Shown here: positions 35,816-46,759 of the stretch, in pieces | How the letters are laid out: each line of letters starts with the position of its first letter | Position numbering within the stretch: the stretch's first letter is position 1 | Origin: Siphonodentalium dalli | Lineage: Eukaryota > Mollusca > Scaphopoda > Gadilida > Siphonodentaliidae | DNA length: 64,000 nucleotides | Direction: 5' to 3' | Assembly: GCA_032622095.1 (NCBI GenBank) | Contig: CP136068.1 | Span: forward strand, 183,278,796 to 183,342,795 | Made by a program: the position numbers and the translations under genes | The notes under the pieces: model-generated | Told to the model about the DNA's origin: nothing | Databases searched by the model: none | What the model saw: only the letters and a program-made list of their open reading frames with translations

Positions 35816-35937
35816 CACCGGTACCTGCACCAAATACTCCAAACATTCCAGATACATGTATATAGGTACCGGTATGATATCATATTGGTCTTGTAAATAT
35901 CATATATTTGTAAATGTTTTAAGGCAATTTAAACAGC

Positions 35938-36300
35938 TTGGGGGGGAGGGGGGGAATTTCCGGCACATATGCCGGGGTGGGTGGGTGGTCAAAGCCACCA
36001 ACAAGCAATTTTTTCCGCAACTAAAACAAAAAATTTCCTGCTTGTTTTTTTAGTGTTTTGGCAATGAGTTGGGCTTCAAAACCACTTTGAATGAGAGAAA
36101 TAATGTAATTCTAACTGGTAAACTGACTGCAGGCAGTTATCGTGTTGTATTTTGTTGCAAATCTTGAAATCCAAGGCCATGTTTTTTTGGCAGAATGACC
36201 TCAAAATGACTCATTCCTATTTACATGTCCATGTTAACATCCATGATAAATAGTATGCACAGAAATTCATATACAGCTGTTTACAGTGAATTTCCCCCCG
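35938..36300 (+). repeat. Segmental duplication R9, copy 1
   Basis: G-run then GGAATTTCCGGCACATATGC, TTTTTTCCGCAACTAAAA, CAATGAGTT, GAGAGAAATA, then CAGAATGACCTCAAAATGA and TACAGCTGTTTACAGTGAAT. The same order is at 36738-37138. Confidence 0.88.
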
Positions 36301-36737
36301 CAAATCTCTGTTTTAGTGTTAATAGGGGGGTGGGTGTAAAAAAAATGGTCGGAAAAAACTGCCAAAAACAAAAAAAATTGGCGGTGGGGGTGGGTGGGTA
36401 CAAAAAATTATCGAAAGGGAAAAAATGCCATACATGCCTGACATTTGTTTCCGACCCTCCCCGCAATGTGGCACCCCAAATGTCAATACATTTGATTTTA
36501 TCATCTTTACTTGAATATGTGAGTTCACAAATACTCTATTTCCATGCATATACTAGTAAACACAATTATACATAATCATTGGGGAATTGAACAAATTATA
36601 TTGTATAATATACAAGCATAATTATGTATACTAGAAGATAGCAGCACAAACTAGTACTTCTGCATGTCAAATATCACACATACCAGTATATACCACTTAT
36701 ACTGCGGATTGACTTCTTTAAAAATATTGGCCATCAT

Positions 36738-37138
36738 ATCAGGGGGGGATTTCCGGGCACGTATGCCGGGGTGGATGGGTGGTTGAACTTGATGGGACCA
36801 ACAAACATTTTTTTCCGCAACTAAAATGTTTTTTTCCTGCAAGTCGTTTGACTGTTTTTGCAATGAGTTTGGCTTAAAACTCATTACAATAAGAGAAATA
36901 CCGGTATTTATAAAACAGAAATGACAAATTTCATGATAATCAGACAAACAGTATAGCTTGTAGCTCATGCTAATGGATTGAATTTTGAATTCCAAGATGG
37001 CCACCGGCTGGTGACCGGCAGCCATGTTTTTTTGCTGAATGACCCCAAAATGAGTCGTTCCTATTTACATGTCAATGTTAACATCCATGACAAATAGTAT
37101 TCACAGAAATTCATATACAGCTGTTTACAGTGAATCTC
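36738..37138 (+). repeat. Segmental duplication R9, copy 2
   Basis: Matches copy 1. It also carries CCAAGATGGCC...GGCAGCCATGTTTTTTTGCT, where copy 1 has a deletion (CCAAGGCCATGTTTTTTTGG). The offset between copies is about 800-845 bp. Confidence 0.88.
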
Positions 37139-37144
37139 CCACAC

Positions 37145-37377
37145 CCAGAGGCGGACTGGCCGATCGGGAAATTTCCCGATGGGGCGGAGGCCGGAAAAAT
37201 TCTGATTCCACGTGATTTTCTATCAAGCGAGAATCCGAGGGTTTTTTTTACGGTTTGGGGGGGGGTATATGTGGTTTGGCGGCCTCAACCACAACTTGGG
37301 CCGCAAATGAAACTGACGTGGGCCGCCACATGTGTTGTTTAACCTGCCGTGTATCCAATAAGATGGCACTCTTCTAA
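37145..37377 (+). mobile_element. R8 element, plus copy
   Basis: Starts CAGAGGCGGACTGGCCGATC with a near-palindromic GGGAAATTTCCC, then CACGTGATTTTCTATCAAGC, a G-run and CGTGGGCCGCCACATGTG. It abuts R9 copy 2. Confidence 0.8.
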
Positions 37378-37594
37378 GAATATATTGATTCGGAAATTAT
37401 TGCACATGTCAAATGTTTTACTTCGGATAATGTGTACTGCCAATATATATATATATTTAGGGGGGGTTGTCGGAAAAAATTTTCATGTAATTTTTTTCCA
37501 AATATGTATTTTCAGACCCACAACTTCAATTTTCTCTCATTTTATAGAATATGGATTAACCTTAATATCCAAATCATATATACATGAGTAGTAC

Positions 37595-38368
37595 AATCCA
37601 CATAAAACAATTTTGGATAACCACTGTCTTGGTTTACATGTGATATTGACCCCATTAACCCTCTTAATAATGCCAACTATGTCAGTGTCTACCAGTCGAT
37701 TGCAGAATTCTACCCTGCGATCGCTTATCTGGCAAATTTTTACTGCAGAACTATCCCATGTATTAAACAATTTCTCATCCAATGGTATGAGAAAACAGTT
37801 ATATGCTGGACCTTGCTGGTATCTCATTCATCTCATTTGCATCTTTTTCAAAGTCGAGGTAATGACTAGTTGTCATTTTTTAAAGTGCATACATAGCGTT
37901 GCGATCACCAATATACATGTTTGTACATGTAATGACATCGCGAGGTACAAATCTGCATTCTACTGGTAGACAATGACCATTTTAGTCATAATAATCTAAA
38001 CTAAGTTACCAAGCACCTTCTCGTGAATTGTATGCTCCGGTGTTTTTTTTCGGTTTCCGGTCAAACCGAGTTGTTGTCCGCCTGGGGTAGATTTGATTTT
38101 TCTGGGGGGGGGGGGGGGGGCAAATAGTCAGTGGGGAAAAAATGCAGTTTTTGCTGGGTTTTTTTGGGGGGGGGTACTTTTAAGGTCCATAAATTTGAGG
38201 ATAGCGGTATTTACATGTATTGGTGACTATGTAACAAATATTCATCTACATGGTAGCTATAGATTATAAACTCACCACTGGTATTTTGGCGAACAGACTT
38301 CCAGTAATATTTCACCTGTCATTTGTTCATTGCCACGTGTCTAGCTAGACAGGACCGACGCTTAGACT
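37595..38368. repeat. 774-bp tandem duplication, copy 1
   Basis: Begins AATCCACATAAAACAATTTT and ends GACGCTTAGACT. It contains open frames on both strands over the same 350 bp (plus 37613-37969, minus 37588-37827). Both stay open in copy 2 because the copies are almost identical, so openness is not evidence of coding. Confidence 0.95.
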
Positions 38369-39149
38369 AATCCACATAAAACAATTTTGGATAACCACTG
38401 TCTTGGTTTACATGTGATATTGACCCCATTAACCCTCTTAATAATGCCAACTATGTCAGTGTCTACCAGTCGATTGCAGAATTCTACCCTGCGATCGCTT
38501 ATCTGGCAAATTTTTACTGCAGAACTATCCCATGTATTAAACAATTTCTCATCCAATGGTATGAGAAAACAGTTATATGCTGGACCTTGCTGGTATCTCA
38601 TTCATCTCATTTGCATCTTTTTCAAAGTCGAGGTAATGACTAGTTGTCATTTTTTAAAGTGCATACATAGCGTTGCGATCACCAATATACATGTTTGTAC
38701 ATGTAATGACATCGCGAGGTACAAATCTGCATTCTACTGGTAGACAATGACCATTTTAGTCATAATAATCTAAACTAAGTTACCAAGCACCTTCTCGTGA
38801 ATTGTATGCTCCGGTGTTTTTTTCGGTTTCCGGTCAAACCGAGTTGTTGTCCGCCTGGGGTAGATTTGATTTTTCTGGGGGGGGGGGGGGGGGGGGGGCA
38901 AATGGTCAGTGGGAAAAAAATGCAGTTTTTGCTGTTTTTTTGGGGGGGAGGGTACTTTTAAGGTCCATAAATTTGAGGATAGCGGTATTTACATGTATTG
39001 GTGACTATGTAACAAATATTCATCTACATGGTAGCTATAGATTATAAACTCACCACTGGTATTTTGGCGAACAGACTTCCAGTAATATTTCACCTGTCAT
39101 TTGTTCATTGCCACGTGTCTAGCTAGACAGGACCGACGCTTAGACTAAT
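38369..39149. repeat. 774-bp tandem duplication, copy 2
   Basis: Base-for-base nearly identical to copy 1. Visible differences are in G- and T-runs (near 38105/38878 and 38160/38935) and a few bases next to them. Junctions share AATC microhomology. Confidence 0.95.
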
Positions 39150-39384
39150 CATGGGCGAAATCAAATCAATCTTCATATGTTGAAGATGAGAGGGCATGAT
39201 GCCGCATCCACCATGGCTAATGAATCTGGTATGTCTGTAATTGAAGAAAAAATACATGTACATGTATGCTGCATATACATGTATGTGATATGGATGCATG
39301 TATTTTCATAATTTGCAAACATATTCAAAAACCAAGTGTAAAGTTCATTCTTCCAACAGTATTAGCATTTTCGGCGATTCAGAT

Positions 39385-40110
39385 GTCAGAAGACCATAAT
39401 TCAATCGTAAGTGGAGGAATCGGGCCTGACAAAATCATGGATAGTTTGTTACGATGTCATCGCCGATGAGTATATTTAATATCGGTGGTTAACCACGTGA
39501 TTAACTATCCTATGATATTTCCATTTACTGTGTACGATTTTTACGTACACGCAAATTTCACCAAGTGGAGATAACCAAGGATACGTCACAATTTTGCAAT
39601 TCTGCATTGATATAACTCGTGATCATGTCGTGAGCATGCGCAGTCCAACTATCGGTTATTACCCAAGATGGGAATCTGTCCACTTACAATTGAATCGTAG
39701 TCTTATGAATCATGAATGTTCACTCAGTGAACGTACAGATGAAAGATACAATCTTAAGTGGAGGAACCGGGATCGACGAGATCGTGGATAGTTTGTTCAC
39801 ACGATTACGATGTCGTACATGATGAAATCACAGTTTGTTTGTAAAGCATGTGATTGACTATCACGCGATCCTTCAGGCCACAATTTTGACATACACATGA
39901 CTGATTACTGTGATTAGTGATTACGTCGCAAATGGGGATAACCAAGGATACGCCACAATTTTGCTTTTAAAAAAAACAGTGCATGATTATTGATATTATT
40001 TTTTACCTACGATTTTGAGGTGAGCATGCATGCACAGTTGAGCGGTTACTTCCTACGACAGAAATATTTCCACTTACGATTGTATCGTGGTAATCTGAAC
40101 GTTCACTTAG
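39385..40110 (+). repeat. ~350-368-bp tandem duplication, diverged
   Basis: AAGTGGAGGAATCGGG (39409) and AAGTGGAGGAACCGGG (39759) mark one point. ATAACCAAGGATACG (39571 and 39939) marks another. Each is followed by CACAATTTTGC and a GTGAGCATGC block. Confidence 0.85.
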
Positions 40111-40119
40111 TGTTAAATT

Positions 40120-41495
40120 GGCCATGGCATGACAATATTAAAGAGATTGTGGGAATTTTATCACTATCATTATACAGGTTGACATTTGTTAGAATAATGG
40201 TATGAAGTATAACTGATCATAACTGACAATTTCCTTATAAGCTACATGAATATTTTCAATAAATGGGACCTTTTTATTTTCCAACTATTGTCATATTATT
40301 AATGTCGACCGATAATACACTGCATTTATGGCAGAATTTGATTTTGCAGACGAAAATAGCCATTCCCGGATAGTTTTTCCTTTTATGTAACATCAAATTT
40401 AGGCCAATTTATAATTCATTAATAATCGTTTTTGCAGTTGGGAACACAGTTGGGAATATTGTGTAGGGCTACCTTTATATATGAATCATAAATGCCATAT
40501 AATCATAGTCCGTCAGAAGTTACTATTTTGACAAAAAAAATGTTCATTTATCAATGACGGATTCCATTTTCTGAAATATTTTACGGAAACAAAATTAGGC
40601 CGATTTACTATCACATTTCATTTGAATAAAATGGATATGTCGTGGACTTTTAATTGTAGTTCGATTAAGTATTTTACTAGTAACGGTCTGTTCATAATGA
40701 GAAACACTTCAATTGATTACTAATTAGTTTCACTTACCTAAAATCCGATCAATTTGTATCCTATGAATACGTAAGATGGACGTCGCTTTCCACGAGGCCT
40801 CGATCTGAGCCGGTAGGTAAAAAATGGGAATGTTTGTGCCCCTGTTGTAAAGTGGAACGAAATTACACGCATCAAGAACTATTTATAATACCTCAAATTT
40901 GTAATAATAAAAGTTCAACGAAGCAATAGATTGATAAGGCCACCACCAACAGGAGCGTGGAGACAGGGTGATTGGGGTGTATATACCCCAAACAGTTCTA
41001 ATAATTAAAAATTTCATGACTGCCACATTAGTTGTAAACTTAATTCACACCATATAAGAGCACCCCACCCCCTGGAATACGGAATAATACTAATTAACAC
41101 AGAGGGTGGAATACGAAATACCAGTTAACAGTCATATGGATAAATTCTCTATTGCCGTACGAACGCCGGTCATCATGTCCATGTCTAAAATGATATAAAT
41201 TGATGATCGACGATCTGTATGTCAAACCGTGCATTTATTGTGACAAACATCGCATTTATATTATTCTTATGATCATTTTTTGGGAAGGTTGGTATACGAA
41301 TACGAGTATTTTTGGAATACCGAATACCTCCTAACAGAGGGGGCGGAATACGGCGTACCTCATAACAGGGCATGGAGTACGGCGTACGAAATGGGGGGGG
41401 GAGGTCTTATACCGGGTATGACATATATTACATAAAAAAAACACACTCACCGCGCTGTTGAAGGGGGGATGTCTGTGTAACCTTTGTTTATTAAT
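40120..41495. other. No recognised gene
   Basis: Between 41080 and 41400 short motifs of the type GGAATACG(A)..TACC recur irregularly. Nothing else stands out. Confidence 0.4.
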
Positions 41496-41530
41496 TTAAC
41501 CCTTTCATAACGGGAGTTGGGCTGGTGCAG
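41496..41530 (+). mobile_element. Possible solo piggyBac-like MITE end
   Basis: TTAA then CCCTTTCATAACGGGAG and GCTGGTGCAGCATTAA match the left end of the MITE at 32475 (CCCTTTCATGATGAGAG, GCTGGTACAGCATTAA). No right end was found, and satellite sequence follows. Confidence 0.6.
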
Positions 41531-43400
41531 CATTAAGGACGCTGTTTGTATTAAACATTTATCATGGTCAGTGTATGCATTTTAAAACACAGGGCAAGTT
41601 AGATTACATCATTTAATTGATATTCTAGTTAAAATAATCTGTGAAACTACTTTAAACCCACATGTTATGCACCCTGTTTTGCCAACTAAACTATGAAATA
41701 TAGATATGTTATTTGTTTTATTGTCAGAGAAAAGCATTCTGCAAAGATATGGCCTTATACATGTTATAAACATGCAAATAGTGGCTTCATTTGGCCTTTC
41801 TTCCATCATTTAGAGAGTCAAATCTGAAGAAATTCCCTTAGTTTGATATTTATTATCCCATAATCCCATGAACTGGTATTTAAAACCTCAAATGTCAGTA
41901 TTTCCTATCAGATGGACATATCAACTAATAAATTAAACATTTCCCATGGTCATTACATGCATTTTAATATACAAGGCAATGTAGAAAACATCATTTGATG
42001 GATATTTTACTTAAAATAGTCTGTGGAAACTACATAAAAGCAATATTGTATGCATCCCTGTATAGCCAAATCAAATTAAACTATGGATATTGTATTGTTT
42101 ATTTCATCTGAGACATGTATTCTGTTCAGATATAGCCTTATCTATGTTATAAACATGCCAATATTGGCATCATTTAGGCATTTTTTCCATAATTTAGAGG
42201 GTCAAAGCTGAATAAATTCCCTTATTTCAAATTTGTAACATGCCAAGCCAGCTGAAATGGTGTATCAACCCTTAAATGGCAGTATTTCTGATCAGATGGA
42301 CATCTCTCCCAATAAATTAAACATTTCTCATGGTCACTGCATGCATTATGATATATAGGGCAAGGTAGAAAACATTATTTGATGGATATCTTACTTAAAA
42401 TAGTCTGTGGAAACTACATTAAAGCAATAGTGTATGCACCCCTCTATAGCCAAATGCAATTAAACTATGGATAATTTATTGTGTATTTTATCAGAGACAT
42501 GTATTCTGTTGAGATATAGCCTTATACATGTCATTAATATGCAAATAGTGGCTTCATTTTGGGCTTTCTTCCATTATTTAGAGAGTCAAATCTGAAGAAA
42601 TTCCCTTAGTTTGATATTTATGATCCCATAATCCCATGAAATGGTATTTTAAACCTCAAATGTCAGTATTTATTATCAGATGGACATATCAACTAATGAA
42701 TTAAACATTTCCCATGGTCATTACATGCATTTTAATATACAAGGCTATGTAGAAAACATCATTTGATGGATATTTTACTTAAAATAGTCTGTGGAAACTA
42801 CATAAAAGCAATAGTGTATGCATCCCTCTATAGCCAAATGCAATTGAACTATGGATATTTCATTGTGCATTTTATCAGAGACATGTATTCTGTTGAGATA
42901 TAGCCTTATACATGTTATTAACATGCAAATAGTGGCTTCATTTGGGCTTTCTTCCATAATTTAGAGAGCCAAAGCTGAATAAATTCCCTTAGGTTTCAAA
43001 TTTAAAAGATGCCAAGCCAGCTGAAATGGTGTATCAAACCTAAAATGTCAGTATTTCTTATCAGATGGAGATCTCTACCAATAAATTAAGCATTTCTCAT
43101 GGCCATTGCATGCATATTAATATATAGGACAAGGCAGAATACACTTGATGGATATTTTACTTAAAATACTTTGTGGAAACTACATAAAAGCCACATTGTA
43201 TGCTTTCCTATATAGCCACATGAAATTAAACTATGGATAAATTGGATATTTTATTGTTTGTATCATCAGAGACATGCATTCTGCTAAGATATAGTCTTTT
43301 GTGTGTTATAAACATACAATAGGTGCATGGCCTCATTGGGCTTGCTTTCATAATACAAGAGAGTCAACTCTGAAGAAATACCATCGGTTTGAAATTGGTA
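41527..43400 (+). repeat. 384-bp satellite with A/B higher-order units
   Basis: The marker GATGGA(C/G)AT recurs at 41911, 42295, 42679 and 43064, i.e. every 384-385 bp, over nearly five monomers. Monomers alternate: those before 41911 and 42679 have CCCATAATCCCATGAA(A/C)TGG, and those before 42295 and 43064 have GATGCCAAGCCAGCTGAAAT-type sequence. The amplified unit was therefore a ~768-bp dimer. Confidence 0.93.
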
Positions 43401-43689
43401 GCATCTTCCATCCTTATATAAGAGGGGTATATACCAGCTTGAAGTACCGGTTTAATTAATAGGTTCATTGCAAGGGGCCACCAGAGAGGTTTGCCTAGTT
43501 CGGGATGGTGTGGCAAACCGCCATTTGGAGATTTCAAGGGAGCTCTAGGTCTCCTCAATGGCGACCCACTTATTGTGCAAACAAAATTTTATTAATATTG
43601 TATAAAGGTCAGCATGCCCTAAGAGCATTGAGAAATAGATAAAAACACTTACTGACAGATTGCCAATAACAAAATTACATCTGTTGAAA

Positions 43690-43965
43690 CTATTGTTATG
43701 TAAACAAAACTGTTACAGTGATTTGTCAACAAATATATAATTCTAGCTGTATTATTAGTTCAAATATTTAACTATGAATAACATTTTCAGAATATTTAAT
43801 CAACAGGTTGGACATTTTCCAATGTTATGTAAACAAAACTGTTACAGTGAGTGACTTGTCAACAATTATATAATCCTATAGCTGTAGTATTACATGTAGT
43901 TCAAATATTTAAGTATGAATATGAATTTTCAGAATATTTAATCAACAGGTTGGTCTGGTTGGACC
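43690..43965 (+). repeat. Dispersed repeat R7, two tandem units
   Basis: Units of ~137 bp at 43692 and 43827 share TTATGTAAACAAAACTGTTA, TTCAAATATTTAA and TTCAGAATATTTAATCAACA. A third copy lies at 32335. Confidence 0.88.
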
Positions 43966-44079
43966 CTTTTCAATGTTTACCGTAAAATTTTGATCACAAT
44001 TTTGCTCTCGTTGGACTTTTACAGTTATTCCAATACAGCAGTAATTTCTACATAACAATTAATTCTTGGTTTAGAAATA

Positions 44080-44364
44080 TTTTCTTTAAGTATTTCTTAA
44101 CTTAGAAAAAAAATCTTGAAACAAGAAATATATATTTAATTTTTGAAGCCATTTTCTTAGTAAGGAAATTGTTTCTTGTTTCAAGACTAAAATCTATCTT
44201 ATTTGAGAAAACTATCTGTTGTCTGGTGGGAGTTTCTTAAATTTTCTTGATGTAGCAGACTTGGGGGGTATATTTCCCAAAATAAGATTTATTTTCCTGT
44301 TTCAGGAAATAGTTTTTCTTGTTTCAAGATATTTTATCTTATTAAGAAATTATTTTTGGCAGTG
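44080..44364. mobile_element. AAGAAA-rich element with TTTTTGGCAGTG end
   Basis: Strand-alternating TTTCTTGTTTCAAGA and AAGAAATT sequence closes with TTTTTGGCAGTG, the complement of the end at 29337. It is the same family. Confidence 0.6.
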
Positions 44365-44690
44365 TAGCTTTCTACACATATATTCCTGAAAAATAATGTC
44401 TGGAAAATTTGCGAATGTGTTAACATACCCTAATACACATTTGACATTCGCCCGAAATATAGCTTTCAAATATCATTATGGAAAAAAACTCAATCGTGCA
44501 ATAAATGGCGGCATTCCATCGTCCCAACCAAACAAAAAAAACACTCGAATACTATTCTGCCACTCAAGAATTCGTCACTCTAAACTGTGCAATAGATAGG
44601 CAGCTATGAATAATTTCGTGGAAGTTTGCCAGGACATTATGAATAATGTGTGAACATACCCTAAGACCATACGCAAGGCAGCAACGAATG

Positions 44691-44831
44691 TCATGTTAAC
44701 CCTATCAATACTAAATGGATTCTTCCACTCAGTTATAATACTGTTCATTGGACTGGACTATTATGTTAACCCTATAAATACTAAATGGATTCTCCCACTC
44801 AGTTATAATAATGTTCATTTGACTGAACTAT
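44691..44831. repeat. 70-bp tandem duplication
   Basis: Two copies beginning TGTTAACCCTAT and containing ACTAAATGGATTCT and CACTCAGTTATAATA, at 44693 and 44763. Confidence 0.92.
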
Positions 44832-44991
44832 TATTTATTGTTGGGGGTGGGCCGGCTGCTCAGGTAATACAACTAGACGACACACCGACAAACAGACAAT
44901 ATAATAGCAGGATAATTCACTTTCATTGGTGGGAACTTTAGAAATGTCCTGATAATAAGTTCATGGTCGTTTGTTGAACTTATTATCTTAA

Positions 44992-45325
44992 CCCTTTACC
45001 CAACAGAACGGCCATGTGCCAATGCATTCTCTTATATATGCGAGTCGACCATAGGTTAAAGAATGTAAGAAAAAAGGGTAAAAAGTGTTAAAAAAAGATT
45101 GTTTTAGGCCAATGCATTCACTTATATATGCGAGACGACCTATGGTCGACTCGCATATATAAGAGAATGCATTGGCACAGGGCATAACTGTAACCATCAC
45201 AATGTGGTCAATGAGCCGGTTCCAATGATATCCATATTTGTATGGTTTTATTGAGACAGACCCAAGATAATTTAGGCTGTTGCAGCTTTATTTGGCCGTT
45301 TTTGGTCGGTTTGTTAGGTAAAGGG
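44992..45325. mobile_element. piggyBac-like MITE 2 (334 bp)
   Basis: TTAA (44988-44991) then CCCTTTACCCAACAGAACGG. The right end CCGTTTTTGG...GTTAGGTAAAGGG is followed by TTAA (45326-45329). The ends are complementary. Inside, three copies of GCCAATGCATTCTCTTATAT or its complement form a hairpin at about 45006-45175. No transposase. Confidence 0.88.
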
Positions 45326-45743
45326 TTAACATTTCACGAGGGAACTACTCGTCAATGAGTATTTAGAAATAGTATGACTAGGGCACATCAACAAGCAAGT
45401 CGCGCGGCAGCACAGGACTCAATAAACAAAGTACTTCAGTTAAGCACGTGTCAGTTCCCAAGGCATCTTGAACAGGCTATCACTGTTTTGGTGAAGTTCG
45501 TTATGGATTATAGAGCAGAAGTCTCACATTGCCATCAATTATTCATGAAAGCAACGCATCTCGCTGTTCTAGGATTTCATTTCGATTTTCTGCTTCTGGG
45601 AATTAATTTCGATTTTTTGCTTGTGTCCGTTATAATGAGTTCAAATATATTCAGCGAACAACAACACAAATACGATACAAGTTGTTGTACGATTGCAAAC
45701 CCTGCTCCCATCCAAGCATGATAATAAGGTGCCTGTCATCTAC

Positions 45744-46142
45744 ATAATGAGGTCCCCAGAGAGTGAACTTAATGACGATGTTACGCATAGCTGGTTAGCA
45801 TAAATAAATGCACACTCTGGGGACCTATTTCTGCTTTGGCCTCATCTTCTCTGGAAAGTTTTTGTATTATCAAATTTCTATAGAAACGTCTTCGCATATA
45901 TTCTATTTCGTTTTTAGTTTAGTGTCTTTATATCCCCAAATTGGCAGACGACACATTGAATAATCAAGGTCCCCAGTGGGTGCACATCACAATATTCACC
46001 ATTTGGAAACTTCAATCTGAATCAATGTCTCCCATAGCAGATAAGGCCATGAAGAATGAGGTCCAAAGAGGGCGAATTTGTGATGCTAGCCCGATGTGCG
46101 GGATAGCGTCACTAAATTCACCCTCTGGGGACCTCATTCTGC
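45744..46142 (+). mobile_element. Composite inverted-repeat element, copy 2
   Basis: Same arrangement as 9983-10309: AATGAGGTCCCCAGAGAGTG and its complement near 45815-45830, then GGCCTCATCTTCT, then CCCATAGCAGAT. It then has a second hairpin (46051-46142) with AGAATGAGGTCC...CCCGATGTGCGGG...GGACCTCATTCTGC. This copy keeps the right hairpin complete, whereas copy 1 keeps only its first arm. Confidence 0.8.
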
Positions 46143-46622
46143 TGTGCACATTGACTATGTTCCGATTCTTCATCTCGATTTTAAATCTCCGAGTTAAAAG
46201 CCATATTGCAAATCGCAAAAATACACCTAATAATATATATTTGTTTTATTTCCGACAACGACAAATATAAGTCGATAAATACACAAACAACCTTTCTATA
46301 CGCGAGAATTATACGTCACAGAAAGACGCAACGATATCATACAACAAATGCAAAGTAAAGTACACCAATCCCCAAGGCTGGCGAAGGAATAGTTCAATGA
46401 TTATCCCATCGTTTGACACCGGCAATTCATAGCAAACAAATTGCACGGGCGCTTCAAAGTGGGAACAGTCCGTGTTGTTTCGGACATATCTATTCACATT
46501 CAGTTCATGTTAATCACGTTTTTGGGCGTGGCTAACCGGCTATTGTGTCCAATCGCGGCCAGCGCACGGCACATTTTCAGTGTATTGCATTATGTGGGAT
46601 CAATTGTGCTCTAAGTCGGTCA

Positions 46623-46701
46623 GAGCACGCGAATTGTTCTTTACCAGAATAAATATCGTCTCCGACTCGATTGATTCTGGTAAAGAACAATTCTTGTGCT
46701 C
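46623..46701. repeat. 28-bp-arm inverted repeat
   Basis: Arms GAGCACGCGAATTGTTCTTT... (46623-46650) and the complement at 46674-46701 differ at two positions. The loop is 23 bp. Confidence 0.88.
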
Positions 46702-46759
46702 TAACCCCTACGTAACATGCAACTGTTTTGATACTCCACGTACTGCTTTCTCTTCATTT

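Noticed and set aside
35491-35865. 124-codon plus frame, Pro-rich
   Set aside because: It lies entirely within inverted R8 copies and a C-run.
37613-38743. Identical 118-codon frames in both copies of the tandem duplication
   Set aside because: The copies are nearly identical, so shared openness is no evidence. The opposite strand is also open over the same bases.
45374-45721. 115-codon plus-strand frame with FHFDFLLLGINFDFLLV
   Set aside because: The repeated FDFLL comes from a short DNA duplication (TTTCGATTTT twice). There is no domain, no splice support, and it lies between two mobile elements.
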